From positions 1 to 24,469 of the IMG/VR virus record IMGVR_UViG_3300017917_002393: 24,469 nucleotides of DNA, one strand, 5' to 3'. Every line of letters begins with the position of its first letter. The stretch's first letter is position 1. The position numbers and the translations under genes were made by a program. Shown in pieces: positions 1 to 8,773 of this stretch. Source of the DNA: a virus. The notes under the pieces were generated by a model. It saw only the letters and a program-made list of their open reading frames with translations. It was not told where the DNA came from and made no database searches.

Positions 1-594
1 AATATAAGCATTACCAATTGCTTGTAAATCAGTGTAAACTTTTTCCATTGTTTTTGTAAATGAATCTTCATCATTTAATGATTCAAGCCAATCACGAACC
101 TCAATCTTTGCTCGTTCAATTCTTCGTCTAGCATTCTCTGCAGTCTTTGCTTCTGCTGCTTCTAATTTAATCATTGTTCTTGGAGATATTTCAAAATCAT
201 ATCCAAGACCTACAATGTTTTCTACCTTAGCATTAATAGCAGAATGATTTGCAAATGATGTATCATACAAACTTGCTAATTCATAAACATTCCATGGTGG
301 TGTGATAACATCAAACAATCCATAACCGTTTCTGTATACACTACCTGGATTAATTTCTTTTGACTTTGCTCCACCAATACCGTTGCTTTCTGCCTTTGCA
401 TTATCCATGTAGGTTTGTGAAACATCTACCTTAGACATGCGTGAAGCACGACGCTTAAAATTATTGTCTAGACCAGTTAAAACTTTTAGTTCATCCCAAG
501 ACTTGTTAAATGGGTCTGCCTTTTTAAATGTATCATCTGGTGTAGGAAGATCGTCTGTTCTTGCTCTTAAAATATATTCATTCTCTTCTGACAT
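1..594 (-). CDS. Phage portal protein, N-terminal part (gene continues past the left edge)
   Basis: This 198-codon open frame starts at ATG 594 and leaves the window. Portal proteins form the dodecameric ring at one capsid vertex through which DNA enters and leaves and to which the tail attaches. The N-terminus is charged and polar. It is followed by an Asn/Gly-rich stretch and then a segment reading roughly 'NHSAINAKVENIVGLGYDFE' (about residues 112-131), which resembles the PBSX/SPP1-like portal region just before the wing domain. A long charged helix and 'FTKTMEKVYTDLQAIGNAY' follow, also typical of portals. Its ATG overlaps the stop of the upstream gene (TAATG), so the two are translationally coupled. 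Only the N-terminal third to half is visible. The assignment rests on remembered family patterns, without an alignment. Confidence 0.75.
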   Translation of the reverse strand, partial: MSEENEYILRARTDDLPTPDDTFKKADPFNKSWDELKVLTGLDNNFKRRASRMSKVDVSQTYMDNAKAESNGIGGAKSKEINPGSVYRNGYGLFDVITPPWNVYELASLYDTSFANHSAINAKVENIVGLGYDFEISPRTMIKLEAAEAKTAENARRRIERAKIEVRDWLESLNDEDSFTKTMEKVYTDLQAIGNAYI

Positions 595-998
595 TATTCT
601 TCACTTCCATACTTGTTGTGGGTTTGTTGAGCAGCATGCCAAGCACCTAGATCATTCATAGATGGGATTAGACCTTCTTGTAGTCTTTGCTTTTGCTCTG
701 AATATTCTTCTTCTGAGATTCTAGTAAGACCAGGAACAAAGATGCATTGCCCATCTCCGTCATCACCATAATAAATTGCTGCTTCTTTAAGTTTTGCGAT
801 CTGTCCAATATCGCCCTTCATAGATTCTATGTTCAGAACAGAACCATTTCCATCAGTGAACCACTTACCGTTAGCCTTTTTATAAACATATAAACCCCAA
901 TCATAGTGTTTATCGATTACTTTGATTCGAGATTCCCCGACCTGCCCTTTCATTTTTGGCAGGTTTTTACGCTTTTTCTTTTGATTTGACAGATCCAT
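594..998 (-). CDS. Small phage protein of unknown function, upstream of portal
   Basis: A 134-residue protein with a very basic N-terminus (KKKRK near residues 7-11), an aromatic 'YDWGLYVYKKANGKWF' stretch, an acidic 'YYGDDGDG' patch and a Gln/Glu-rich helix near the end. I do not recognise a family. Position directly before the portal gene and a TAATG overlap with it suggest a head- or packaging-related role, but that is inference. No Shine-Dalgarno sequence precedes ATG 998. Instead an extended -10 element (TGG TATACT, 1014-1006) ends 7 nt before the ATG, so the message is predicted to be leaderless. Confidence 0.7.
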   Translation of the reverse strand: MDLSNQKKKRKNLPKMKGQVGESRIKVIDKHYDWGLYVYKKANGKWFTDGNGSVLNIESMKGDIGQIAKLKEAAIYYGDDGDGQCIFVPGLTRISEEEYSEQKQRLQEGLIPSMNDLGAWHAAQQTHNKYGSEE

Positions 999-1005
999 AA
1001 CTATT

Positions 1006-1014
1006 AGTATACCA
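1006..1014 (-). promoter_or_regulatory. Extended -10 promoter for the 594-998/portal unit
   Basis: Minus strand reads TGG TATACT, an extended -10 element (TGN plus hexamer). The last T is at 1006, so a start 7 nt downstream falls at about 999, one base before ATG 998. No clear -35 and no ribosome site are present. It lies in the only gap (999-1016) between this gene and the large upstream gene. Confidence 0.55.
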
Positions 1015-1016
1015 TA

Positions 1017-4000
1017 TTAAACAGCATTTTGGACTTTAGATTGCCACAATACCTCAGTTAAAACCTGATATTGGTAGTTTTGAAACCTTAATGGTCTAGT
1101 ATCATCAATAATAATTTTATTTGTTCCTGTATAACTCTTATATATGTCTGATGGTTTTACGCCATAATAGGATGTACTTGATAATATAAGTACTCCCTGC
1201 CAGATATATGCGTTGTCCCAAAAATCCCAATCTAGCGTTAATGGACCAGAATATTTAACTTTAAACCACGGTCTTTCTGTTATATTTTGAACTTCTTGTA
1301 AGTTTGTAGACTTATAGTGTGAAACTAAATTAATAAGAATTGGTCCATTTATTTTTATTGATCCAACATAGTTACCAAAGTTTAATAAACTTGAAAAAGA
1401 AATACCAAGCATAGACCACTCTCTAATGGTAATAGTTGGCTCTTTTACTATATTTCCATTTAAATAAAATCCTATACCATTTTCAATTCTACCAGTTTTA
1501 CCATTAACTGCATATATTTTTGCACGTTTTCCACTAGGATGATTTGCAACCATAAAAAACTTAATAAGATTATCTTTACTTTCAATTTCAAAAATTTGTG
1601 TAGGTGCATATGGGAAAAAATCTTCATCATATCTTATGGCTGTTTGCATTGCCATAACTTTATAATTACTTGCTTTTTCAGAATTGATAGGAATTAGCAA
1701 CCCTCTATTAATTGCTGGATCATAGTCTCCTCTAATCTGAACTCCAGAATATCTTGTTAAATAAAGATATGGAGAACTGCCCTTATAAATTGTATATGGA
1801 TTAGCATTCTTATAATCATAATATAATCCTGATTTACGATATGAGTAAAGTGGAATTCCAAATCTAGTTCCAATTGGATTTGGCGTTGCTTCATTAAATG
1901 CTTGCGATGCTAATTGTAATTTTTTTATTTTTGTTTTATATTGAGTAATTCCTTTTAATTCAAATCTTAAAGAAATAACAACAGAAAGATCATTGAAGTC
2001 AGCACCTTTTGGTGGATATATTAGCATGTTATCTACTAGTTCATATCTAGTGTTAATCCAATCAGATCCTGGCTCAATTACTCCATTTTTGGGAGCCTTT
2101 TGTGTTTTTACAAAAAATGACCAAGGTTCTGATGCTCCAGTATTTGTATATTGAAAAGTAATATAAGATTTTACCAATGAGTTACTTGTATCATACTTAT
2201 AAGTTTTTACTGCTTTATTTTTAAGATCTTCATAATCAATATACCCTGTATATAAATGATTATCTAGCATATTATAGTTTCTTTGTATTGGACTTTGGTA
2301 TGCCGATCTTAACTCATTATAAGACCATGAACCTGTAGTTTCTTCTTCTATAAAGTTTGATGGTGCTGGATAGTTTAGGTTAAACTGAATAAAATCTAAA
2401 TCGTAGTATTGATTCCCTTTTTTATCTGTAACATATTGTGCAAAATATGACAATGGAATATTGTCTTCCCAGGAACCACTAATATCAATATCTAGTTGAA
2501 ATTTTTCAAAATATATCTTAGGAACAAGGTTATAACTTGCTAAATAATCTTTAGCAAATGTTGATGCAAAAGATGATGGTGTTCCACCACTAATTACATA
2601 ACTCCAAAAAGCACCCTGATTTAAAATAAAAGTATCAACATTTATATCATATTCAGATCCGTCATTTCCAAAATATGTTTCACCAGAATCGTAATCTACA
2701 TATTGACTATATTTGTCAAATATATTTTCATAATCTACTGGAACCCCATATTCATTAAAAAGATTATCCATTTCTGAAAAATTCTTTGGTGTTGAAAAAG
2801 CAACCTTATAAATATTTCCGTTAAATGTATTTGTAAAATCTTTAAAACCACCTACATATAATTTTAATGATCCAAGATCTCCAAAAAATGACATTACATT
2901 TGATCCGTTTTGATTTGCAAACTCATCTATATTTATTCCAGCAAGAAACTCTTCTCCAGGCATTACGCCACCAGAATAATAAACCACTGATTCCTGTCCA
3001 TTAAATTTTAAAACATAATTAATTTTATCCTCAAATAACTCAATTGTAAAAGTATTGTTTGTTACTGGATTTTCTATTTTAAATAATGTTCGTTTATTTG
3101 AAGTCAATGATGGAACTTTAAATATACCATAAAAACATTTTGTTCCATTTGCTAATACATTTAATGAATTAAACAATAAATATCCACCAACATTTGACCA
3201 TGCAGATGTGGGTTTTAAATTTAAAAAGAAAGAGTCCTCAGACTGAATATTTTTACAATCATTATATAGTTCACTAACTGATTTTAAATTTAAAATAATT
3301 TCAGGCAATTGATGATCTGGTGATGTAAGCATATTATCGACAACACTTAAATTATCAATGGATGCTTGAGACCATGTACCTAAGTCTGGATAATTATAGT
3401 TATTTGTATAATCAGCAAAAGCATAATCTATAAAAGTTGATGTTCCACTATATGATGCATTAATATTTTCTGGTATTTCTACGCCTTGACCATAAACAAA
3501 TCTTCGTTTTGCAACCGTAGTGGAAACTGCATATCCATATAAAGAAATACAATCAAGTTCGACTGGAGAAATATCATCATACGAATAAAATCCTAGCCAG
3601 TCTTGATCCTTACCTAAACTATTTAATTTATCTGGAAAGGTTAGATTTGCTGTAATAAAATCTAAAACAATTACTTCTTCGCCATTAATTAATAAACTTG
3701 CTGAGTTATTACTAATTCTAAGATGAACAAGCATTGGCCTTGCCCATTCTCCAATATAGTGAGAGTCAAAGTGGTCATTAATTTTTAATGTAATAAAAGG
3801 GCCTTTAATATATATACCGTCGGTAGATCCTATTGGTCCAAAAAATCTTTTATTATTATATGAATCTGAATTAATTCGTAACCACATTTCAAATGTATAT
3901 TCATTAAATTTACCAGATTCATTTAAAAATCCATTGCCTGGAACTATAACAGATGGCAAATCATTTGGGGATAAAATAGTAACATTGTTGGCTCCATATA

Positions 4001-4748
4001 CCATTGGAATTCCAGAATTTTTAGCCATTAGTGCATTATCTTTAACTAAATAATATCCAGTAGATTCTTGTAATCCATATGCATCTGCTGTAATACCGTA
4101 TGATTGATCTATAGCAATAGTAGATGGAATTAAAACTTTTTCAGAGCCTAAAGAAAATGAATTAAATTCTTCCGACCACTGACCTAATGTTATTCCATTA
4201 ACTAAGAAATGGTAATCATCAGTAGTTTCTGATGATCCAATATAATTAACTTTTAAAATAATTTGTAGATCTGTATCTTTATTTGGAATGTCAAAAGTTT
4301 CAGAAACAAAAAACCATTGATTATATATAGATGTGCTATATGTTTTTGTTTTTTCAACAATATTTCCCATTGTTGGGTTATAGTATTGATATCCAATTTC
4401 AATACTTGAGATATATGGACTTAGCGAATAGATGTATGCACCTACTGAAAAGGTAGCCATATCCGTATTAAGAGATGTAAAAGATACTAATTCATCACTT
4501 ACACACTTTATTGTGCCATAGTCTCCTACAACTAATTCTCCAACTAATTCATTGACTATGCTCTCTGGAAAAGGCTGATCTAATGCACTACCTACTTGTG
4601 CAGTACCACCAGTAATGGACCAAGATGTTAAATCTCTATCTGCTTCAGAAATTAAAGAAATATAATCTGCTTTGTCATCTAATGCCCATAATGCAATAGG
4701 ATGCTCTGAGAATACCTTTTCTGCATAAATATTTGATGGGCTTGACAT
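1017..4748 (-). CDS. Large virion structural protein with LamG/concanavalin-like domains (minor tail or fibre protein)
   Basis: A 1243-residue protein. The N-terminus contains 'EHPIALWALDD', a motif typical of the first strand of LamG-like jelly-roll domains. Residues about 265-415 form a recognisable LamG_3-like unit: 'YTFEMWLRI', a central 'HIGEW..P.LVHLRISNNSASLLINGEEV' pattern (the usual LamG 'ST..LYVNG' equivalent) and a closing 'LDCISLYGYAVS'. Further similar beta-rich stretches occur near 545-675 ('TKCFYGIFKVPS', 'GNIYKVAFSTP') and 1055-1180 ('GIGFYLNGNIV'), suggesting three or more lectin-like folds. These domains bind glycans in many proteins, so a receptor-binding or baseplate-associated minor tail role is likely. 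No signal peptide or membrane segment is seen. The ATG at 4748 lacks a ribosome site but sits 9 nt after an extended -10. Confidence 0.7.
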   Translation of the reverse strand: MSSPSNIYAEKVFSEHPIALWALDDKADYISLISEADRDLTSWSITGGTAQVGSALDQPFPESIVNELVGELVVGDYGTIKCVSDELVSFTSLNTDMATFSVGAYIYSLSPYISSIEIGYQYYNPTMGNIVEKTKTYSTSIYNQWFFVSETFDIPNKDTDLQIILKVNYIGSSETTDDYHFLVNGITLGQWSEEFNSFSLGSEKVLIPSTIAIDQSYGITADAYGLQESTGYYLVKDNALMAKNSGIPMVYGANNVTILSPNDLPSVIVPGNGFLNESGKFNEYTFEMWLRINSDSYNNKRFFGPIGSTDGIYIKGPFITLKINDHFDSHYIGEWARPMLVHLRISNNSASLLINGEEVIVLDFITANLTFPDKLNSLGKDQDWLGFYSYDDISPVELDCISLYGYAVSTTVAKRRFVYGQGVEIPENINASYSGTSTFIDYAFADYTNNYNYPDLGTWSQASIDNLSVVDNMLTSPDHQLPEIILNLKSVSELYNDCKNIQSEDSFFLNLKPTSAWSNVGGYLLFNSLNVLANGTKCFYGIFKVPSLTSNKRTLFKIENPVTNNTFTIELFEDKINYVLKFNGQESVVYYSGGVMPGEEFLAGINIDEFANQNGSNVMSFFGDLGSLKLYVGGFKDFTNTFNGNIYKVAFSTPKNFSEMDNLFNEYGVPVDYENIFDKYSQYVDYDSGETYFGNDGSEYDINVDTFILNQGAFWSYVISGGTPSSFASTFAKDYLASYNLVPKIYFEKFQLDIDISGSWEDNIPLSYFAQYVTDKKGNQYYDLDFIQFNLNYPAPSNFIEEETTGSWSYNELRSAYQSPIQRNYNMLDNHLYTGYIDYEDLKNKAVKTYKYDTSNSLVKSYITFQYTNTGASEPWSFFVKTQKAPKNGVIEPGSDWINTRYELVDNMLIYPPKGADFNDLSVVISLRFELKGITQYKTKIKKLQLASQAFNEATPNPIGTRFGIPLYSYRKSGLYYDYKNANPYTIYKGSSPYLYLTRYSGVQIRGDYDPAINRGLLIPINSEKASNYKVMAMQTAIRYDEDFFPYAPTQIFEIESKDNLIKFFMVANHPSGKRAKIYAVNGKTGRIENGIGFYLNGNIVKEPTITIREWSMLGISFSSLLNFGNYVGSIKINGPILINLVSHYKSTNLQEVQNITERPWFKVKYSGPLTLDWDFWDNAYIWQGVLILSSTSYYGVKPSDIYKSYTGTNKIIIDDTRPLRFQNYQYQVLTEVLWQSKVQNAV

Positions 4749-4757
4749 AATGAATCT

Positions 4758-4766
4758 ATTTTATCA
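4758..4766 (-). promoter_or_regulatory. Extended -10 promoter for the LamG structural gene
   Basis: Minus strand reads TGA TAAAAT, with the last T at 4758. Initiation would fall near 4751, giving a leader of only about 3 nt before ATG 4748. It lies within the 26-nt gap after the reductase stop codon. A TTGACA lies 5 bases upstream of the hexamer, too close to act as its -35. Confidence 0.45.
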
Positions 4767-4774
4767 CATGTCAA

Positions 4775-6811
4775 TTACTTTATTGGTAGCATGCAGGAAT
4801 CTGTTGTGCAGTAAGCCTCTCCTTCAGCCTCTAGGTTGTCTGCGCTATCATAAATAGCAGACCAATCAATTTTTTTGATTTTTCCAATATAAGAATTATA
4901 TTCTTCTTTAGAAATTTCAGTATACGGTTGTTGAGGATATACTTGATTACCCATTGGGAGGAAGGATACTGCTTTTAATTGTCCTTCATACATATGCAGT
5001 GCTGGTGCAATATTTTGTTTTTCTGTTTCTTTATCAAAGGATAATGTTACAGAAACACCATTATCTGACCAATACTTCTGCGTAGTAGCAGCAAGACCAA
5101 TCTTTTCAAATAGTGTTACATCTTTTTCTGAACGTTTATGTTCTGATGCCATTGGGAAATAGACTACTTCTGTATTGTCTGATTGAATATCTTTTTCGAT
5201 ATGATACCCCGCTGCTTTAAATAAATGCATCATTGGATCTGTTGAACCAAACCTTACAGCACGAAGATAATATTTCCCTCCTGGTGTCCAGTGAACTCCT
5301 GGAGACGCACCAGAAAGAAGTGACACTGATCCAGATGGCTTAACTGTCGTTACACGAATTGATTCACGAACACATAACCATTCTGAGTACTGGTGATCAT
5401 ATTTACGAATTGTTTTATATCCCTCGTCCATCCAATCACGAGTGGTTGGTAAACCATGCTTATCTGAGAATGATGCAATGCCTGTAAGAGAAGTACCAAT
5501 ACGACGATTACGTTGCATAATACCATTTGTTTGTTGCCAATGTGTTGGAACAAGAGTTACAGTCTTACCATAAAGATATGCAAATTTTAATGTGCGTAAA
5601 AAGTCTTCCTTAGATTCATGGCGATTTAAATGTACTTCAACTAGAGTACAAAGTTCGTATGATTCTAATGGCTGCTCTGCACATGGATTGAATCCCATAA
5701 CACGATAGTCTTTTCCATCTGCTGGATCTGCAAGACGACCATAATTACGAGCCACATCTAACCAAATAAATCCTGGCTCTCCATTATTTGCAATTAGATC
5801 AACATAATCTTCATAGTTAGTTCCTACCTCTGCTGAAATAGAGTTATTAGACATCCAGGCCCAACCAGAATTTTCTCCTGTTGGATCATAATTGTTTCTT
5901 TCTGGGAATGCTTCCCAATTTTTTAAATTAATAAAATCTGTGTCATCTGGTTTGCCCAATGCAAGAGTTGCAGAACGACGAACATTACCAGAGACTACGC
6001 AAGTACCAATAAGATTAATAATATCTACAATAGCACGAGAATCAAGGCTCTCTCCTGCCCTACCGCCAATAACTTTACGGATGGTGTTATGTAACTTAAT
6101 GAGTGGTGCTGGACCACTAGCAACCCCTCCAAAGCCCTTAATTGGTGCTCCTAGCGGACGGATAAGGTCATAGTTAAATTCTTGAATATTTTGATTAGGA
6201 CGAAGGAAAGAATTTAACAATAAACGAACTGATTCAACCCATCCTTCACGAGTATCTGGAATTTCATATGTGACTGTTGGCTCAGATGGGGAGTAGATCT
6301 GAAAATTCTTTTCTTGTCCAACAGTATCAAATCCAACTCCGACACCAAGCATCAAAGCATCCATAACCCAAGCAAATAGTGCACCTGGATCGTTCTTATC
6401 TAAATCCTTTGTAGAAACCATTGCACAGTTCTGTAGTGCTGCTGAATTTCTTTTTTCCATAGTCATAGGTGTTCCAAATGCCCACATACCACGACCTGGT
6501 GGAGTCCACTTTAATTCAAACATACGTTGAAATGCTTCTTGAGCAGATTTCTGTGCTTTATAGTCATTCCATGGTAGGCGATTTTCTTTGGCCCAGTTTT
6601 TCTGAACTGAATACATGCCTTCAATTACACGACGACATACATCTGACCATCGTTCTTTAGTTCCGTCCTCTTTCATTCTAGAGTAGGTTCGAATAAACGT
6701 AATCTCTCCTAATGAATTACCACCAGCGTCTACAAAACCAAAGGGCGATTCCTTTGTTTTATACTCATTAATGAACTCATCTGGTAAACGAAAACTAAAA
6801 AAATCTGACAT
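4775..6811 (-). CDS. nrdJ: Adenosylcobalamin-dependent (class II) ribonucleoside-triphosphate reductase
   Basis: A 678-residue cytoplasmic enzyme that reduces ribonucleotides to deoxyribonucleotides, supplying DNA precursors for replication. The pattern matches the monomeric Lactobacillus leichmannii type (739 aa). C129 in 'LQNCAMV' and C388 in 'SYELC' form the reducible pair. 'FNPCAEQ' carries N375, thiyl-radical C377 and E379; C377 and C388 are 11 residues apart, as in C408/C419 of that enzyme. C668 and C673 near the end form the C-x4-C shuttle pair. 'SGNVRRSA' lies near 274-281. All known catalytic residues are present, so activity is expected provided the host supplies or imports B12. ATG 6811 has a strong AGGAG six bases upstream. 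It is the only clear nucleotide-metabolism gene in the window and has its own promoter. Confidence 0.95.
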   Translation of the reverse strand: MSDFFSFRLPDEFINEYKTKESPFGFVDAGGNSLGEITFIRTYSRMKEDGTKERWSDVCRRVIEGMYSVQKNWAKENRLPWNDYKAQKSAQEAFQRMFELKWTPPGRGMWAFGTPMTMEKRNSAALQNCAMVSTKDLDKNDPGALFAWVMDALMLGVGVGFDTVGQEKNFQIYSPSEPTVTYEIPDTREGWVESVRLLLNSFLRPNQNIQEFNYDLIRPLGAPIKGFGGVASGPAPLIKLHNTIRKVIGGRAGESLDSRAIVDIINLIGTCVVSGNVRRSATLALGKPDDTDFINLKNWEAFPERNNYDPTGENSGWAWMSNNSISAEVGTNYEDYVDLIANNGEPGFIWLDVARNYGRLADPADGKDYRVMGFNPCAEQPLESYELCTLVEVHLNRHESKEDFLRTLKFAYLYGKTVTLVPTHWQQTNGIMQRNRRIGTSLTGIASFSDKHGLPTTRDWMDEGYKTIRKYDHQYSEWLCVRESIRVTTVKPSGSVSLLSGASPGVHWTPGGKYYLRAVRFGSTDPMMHLFKAAGYHIEKDIQSDNTEVVYFPMASEHKRSEKDVTLFEKIGLAATTQKYWSDNGVSVTLSFDKETEKQNIAPALHMYEGQLKAVSFLPMGNQVYPQQPYTEISKEEYNSYIGKIKKIDWSAIYDSADNLEAEGEAYCTTDSCMLPIK

Positions 6812-6843
6812 GTGTTTCTCCTAATTAAAAACTGTTATTGACT

Positions 6844-6883
6844 AAGTATAGCAGAGTTTTATAAAAAGTAAAACTCTATACTT
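6844..6883. repeat. Long imperfect hairpin in the gap between the accessory operon and nrdJ
   Basis: AGAGTTTTA (6853-6861) and TAAAACTCT (6869-6877) form a perfect 9-bp inverted repeat around a 7-nt loop. After a 3-nt bulge the stem is extended by AAGTAT (6844-6849) pairing with ATACTT (6878-6883). It is the only notable secondary structure in the 90-base gap 6812-6901. It could terminate the operon ending at 6902, although the T-run lies about 10 nt beyond the stem. It could also be an operator, since the -10 of the nrdJ promoter overlaps the distal arm. Confidence 0.55.
6845..6853 (-). promoter_or_regulatory. Extended -10 promoter for nrdJ
   Basis: Minus strand reads TGC TATACT. A weak -35-like TTTTAC lies 17 nt upstream. 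Predicted start is near 6838, giving a 27-nt leader that contains AGGAG before ATG 6811. The hexamer lies inside the arm of the 6844-6883 hairpin. Confidence 0.55.
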
Positions 6884-6901
6884 GTTCTATAGATTTAGAC
6901 T

Positions 6902-7516
6902 TTATAAAACTTGCCAATCTAAATATTCCCTAAAATCTCCATGGCTAATAACTGTTGAATCAACCCACCAATCTTCATGATAGGATCTTTGAACTAAAGC
7001 ATAACCAAGAGAATCTAGAATTTCTCTTTGTGCATCTCTAATAGCAATATTTCTCCAATACATATTTGCATCATGTTCGAATGTAATAAGAGTAAATCTA
7101 TATGTATTTAGTGGAACTGCAATTAATCCTTGTAATGTTAAATGACTATTACCTCTTGGTCTTCCAAGATGATCATATCCAGCATCTATATCTAACTGTA
7201 AATAGTCAATTTGCTTTGGAAAATTATTCTTTTCAAAATAATCAATATAATTAAAAGAAAGAGCATCTCCCATACATGGATTTTTTCTATTACTATTAAA
7301 GCCATCTCTTAAATAATCTTCAATCTCAAAAGAAACTCCAGTCCAGTCATACTCTGTTTCTAGTAAGTAGGTATTATTACCATTATTATAATGTGCTGCA
7401 CCTAATTCTACATAGTACCCGTTTGTTTTTTTATTTAAAATATTAATAATAAACTGTTCTTGTTGTGTCATTTGATGTGGAGCAGGTTCGTTATTTGTAG
7501 AATAAATATCTATCAT
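6902..7516 (-). CDS. FkbM-like SAM-dependent methyltransferase
   Basis: A 204-residue class I methyltransferase. Motif I is 'YYVELGAAHYNNGNNT' (about 34-49), followed by an acidic strand end 'VSFEIE' (61-66) that should bind the SAM ribose. 'IDYLQLDIDAG' (103-113) corresponds to the 'DxLKIDVEG' strand of the FkbM family. That family mostly O-methylates sugars and polyketides, so a glycan or other small hydroxylated substrate is plausible. The ATG overlaps the stop of the upstream oxygenase (ATGA). It is the last gene of the long accessory operon, followed by the 6844-6883 hairpin. Substrate unknown. Confidence 0.75.
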   Translation of the reverse strand: MIDIYSTNNEPAPHQMTQQEQFIINILNKKTNGYYVELGAAHYNNGNNTYLLETEYDWTGVSFEIEDYLRDGFNSNRKNPCMGDALSFNYIDYFEKNNFPKQIDYLQLDIDAGYDHLGRPRGNSHLTLQGLIAVPLNTYRFTLITFEHDANMYWRNIAIRDAQREILDSLGYALVQRSYHEDWWVDSTVISHGDFREYLDWQVL

Positions 7517-8097
7517 TTAAATAAATCTCCTTTTAATCTAGTAGGTTCTTCTTCTGTTCCACGTATAAAAACAGTAGAGAAGTATCTTATTGTATCATCT
7601 AAAACTGGAAGAGATCCATGAAGAATATTTCCGCCATGAATATATAAAGTATTAGCCTTTGGTTTAACTATAATTCCTATTTCTGGATATTCTAATTCTC
7701 CACCTTCATAGTCATCATTATAATATAAACAAAATCCATAGCCTATATAATAGGATAAATCAGGTATCCATTGATCTCTGTGACTTTGTATGTAGTCTCC
7801 CTTTTTATATCTTTGTAGAATTAATTTTGGTGGATAGTCATAGTATGACTCAAATAAATTTTTCATTTTATCATTTATAGAATCAAAAATATTTATATCT
7901 TTAAAATATAAATTTTTACCATACCAAAAATCTGTAGTATCGTATTCTTTTTTATCTGTTGGATTAGATTTAATAGAATCATTAAACCAATCTTCTTCTT
8001 TAGAATTTTCTATTATTTTATATACTTCGGCTAACTCATTACTAGTTAAAAAATCACTTACTTCATAAACATTATCATGTAATTTATTTATCTTCAT
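7513..8097 (-). CDS. 2OG-Fe(II) oxygenase, prolyl-4-hydroxylase-like (no. 1)
   Basis: About 194 residues, a double-stranded beta-helix dioxygenase that couples oxidation of 2-oxoglutarate to hydroxylation of a substrate. The iron triad is 'SHRDQ' (H106, D108) and 'LHGS' (H160); R171 of 'IRYFS' is the expected 2-oxoglutarate anchor. 'YYNDDYEGGELEYP' is the family hallmark between them. I chose ATG 8097 rather than the in-frame ATG at 8127. The longer form would overlap the upstream SDR by 23 nt, while 8097 lies just after that gene's stop, begins 'MKINKLHDNVYEV', and has a weak GTAGG upstream. The 3' end overlaps the methyltransferase start. Substrate unknown. Confidence 0.9.
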   Translation of the reverse strand: MKINKLHDNVYEVSDFLTSNELAEVYKIIENSKEEDWFNDSIKSNPTDKKEYDTTDFWYGKNLYFKDINIFDSINDKMKNLFESYYDYPPKLILQRYKKGDYIQSHRDQWIPDLSYYIGYGFCLYYNDDYEGGELEYPEIGIIVKPKANTLYIHGGNILHGSLPVLDDTIRYFSTVFIRGTEEEPTRLKGDLFK

Positions 8098-8104
8098 TTT
8101 ATAC

Positions 8105-8773
8105 CTACATATACTTGCTATTTGCAATATGACTTATTTCTAAGTGATTAATATTTACATATTTAGGTAATGATGCTACCCACCTAATTGATTCAGCCAT
8201 GTCCTCTGCTGATAAAGCATTGTCTTTTTTTTCTACCTGAGTGTCTATAGTACCAGGACATATTTCTGTAACCTTGATTCCATATTCTGGAAATTCCATC
8301 CTCATAGTGTCAATCAATGCCATCTCTCCTCTTTTAGCATTGCTATAATTACCGCCACCTCTAAATGGTATTTTTCCACATAAAGATGTTATAAAAATAA
8401 TTGTAGGTGATTCTGATTTTTTCATACATGGAACTAATAATTGTGAGAGATACATTGGTCCAGAAACATTTATATCATATGCTCTTCTAAAATTGTCCAT
8501 TGTTTCATTAATAATAAATGTTGGACCTGAGCCACCACCTGCATTATTTACAAGTAAATCCAATGTAATATCTTTATATTTTTCAAAGAATTTCTTTATG
8601 TCTTCTTCTACTGTTATATCTAATTGATATACTTCTACATTATCAGAAACTAACTCAGAAACTTTTCGAAGATCTCTTGACACAGCAATAACTTTATATC
8701 CATTTTCAGACAGCAGTTTTACTGTTGCATAACCAACACCCTTGCTTGCTCCAGTCACTATTGCTGTTTTCAT
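8105..8773 (-). CDS. Short-chain dehydrogenase/reductase (SDR)
   Basis: A 222-residue classical SDR. The Rossmann glycine motif 'TGASKGVG' spans 7-14 and 'NNAG' 76-79. The catalytic tetrad is complete: N102, S130 ('ITSLCG'), Y143 and K147 ('YSNAK'). 'CPGTIDT' follows at about 172. No Arg stands directly after the second glycine position, and cofactor preference cannot be decided by eye. It should interconvert a hydroxyl and a carbonyl, and it sits between two oxygenases with 4-base ATGA coupling upstream. It might further oxidise a hydroxylated product, which is inference. It is slightly shorter than the usual 250 residues at the C-terminus. Confidence 0.9.
   Translation of the reverse strand: MKTAIVTGASKGVGYATVKLLSENGYKVIAVSRDLRKVSELVSDNVEVYQLDITVEEDIKKFFEKYKDITLDLLVNNAGGGSGPTFIINETMDNFRRAYDINVSGPMYLSQLLVPCMKKSESPTIIFITSLCGKIPFRGGGNYSNAKRGEMALIDTMRMEFPEYGIKVTEICPGTIDTQVEKKDNALSAEDMAESIRWVASLPKYVNINHLEISHIANSKYM

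Noticed and set aside
940-968. Terminator-like hairpin ACCTGCC...GGCAGGT followed by T-run on the plus strand
   Set aside because: It lies inside the coding region of the 134-residue protein and no plus-strand gene precedes it; probably chance.
5350-6660. Extra open frames inside nrdJ on both strands
   Set aside because: They lie entirely within a gene with all catalytic residues intact and show no recognisable domains or ribosome sites.
8098-8127. Longer start for oxygenase no. 1
   Set aside because: The extra residues overlap the SDR gene and do not match the N-termini of related proteins; ATG 8097 just after the SDR stop is better placed.
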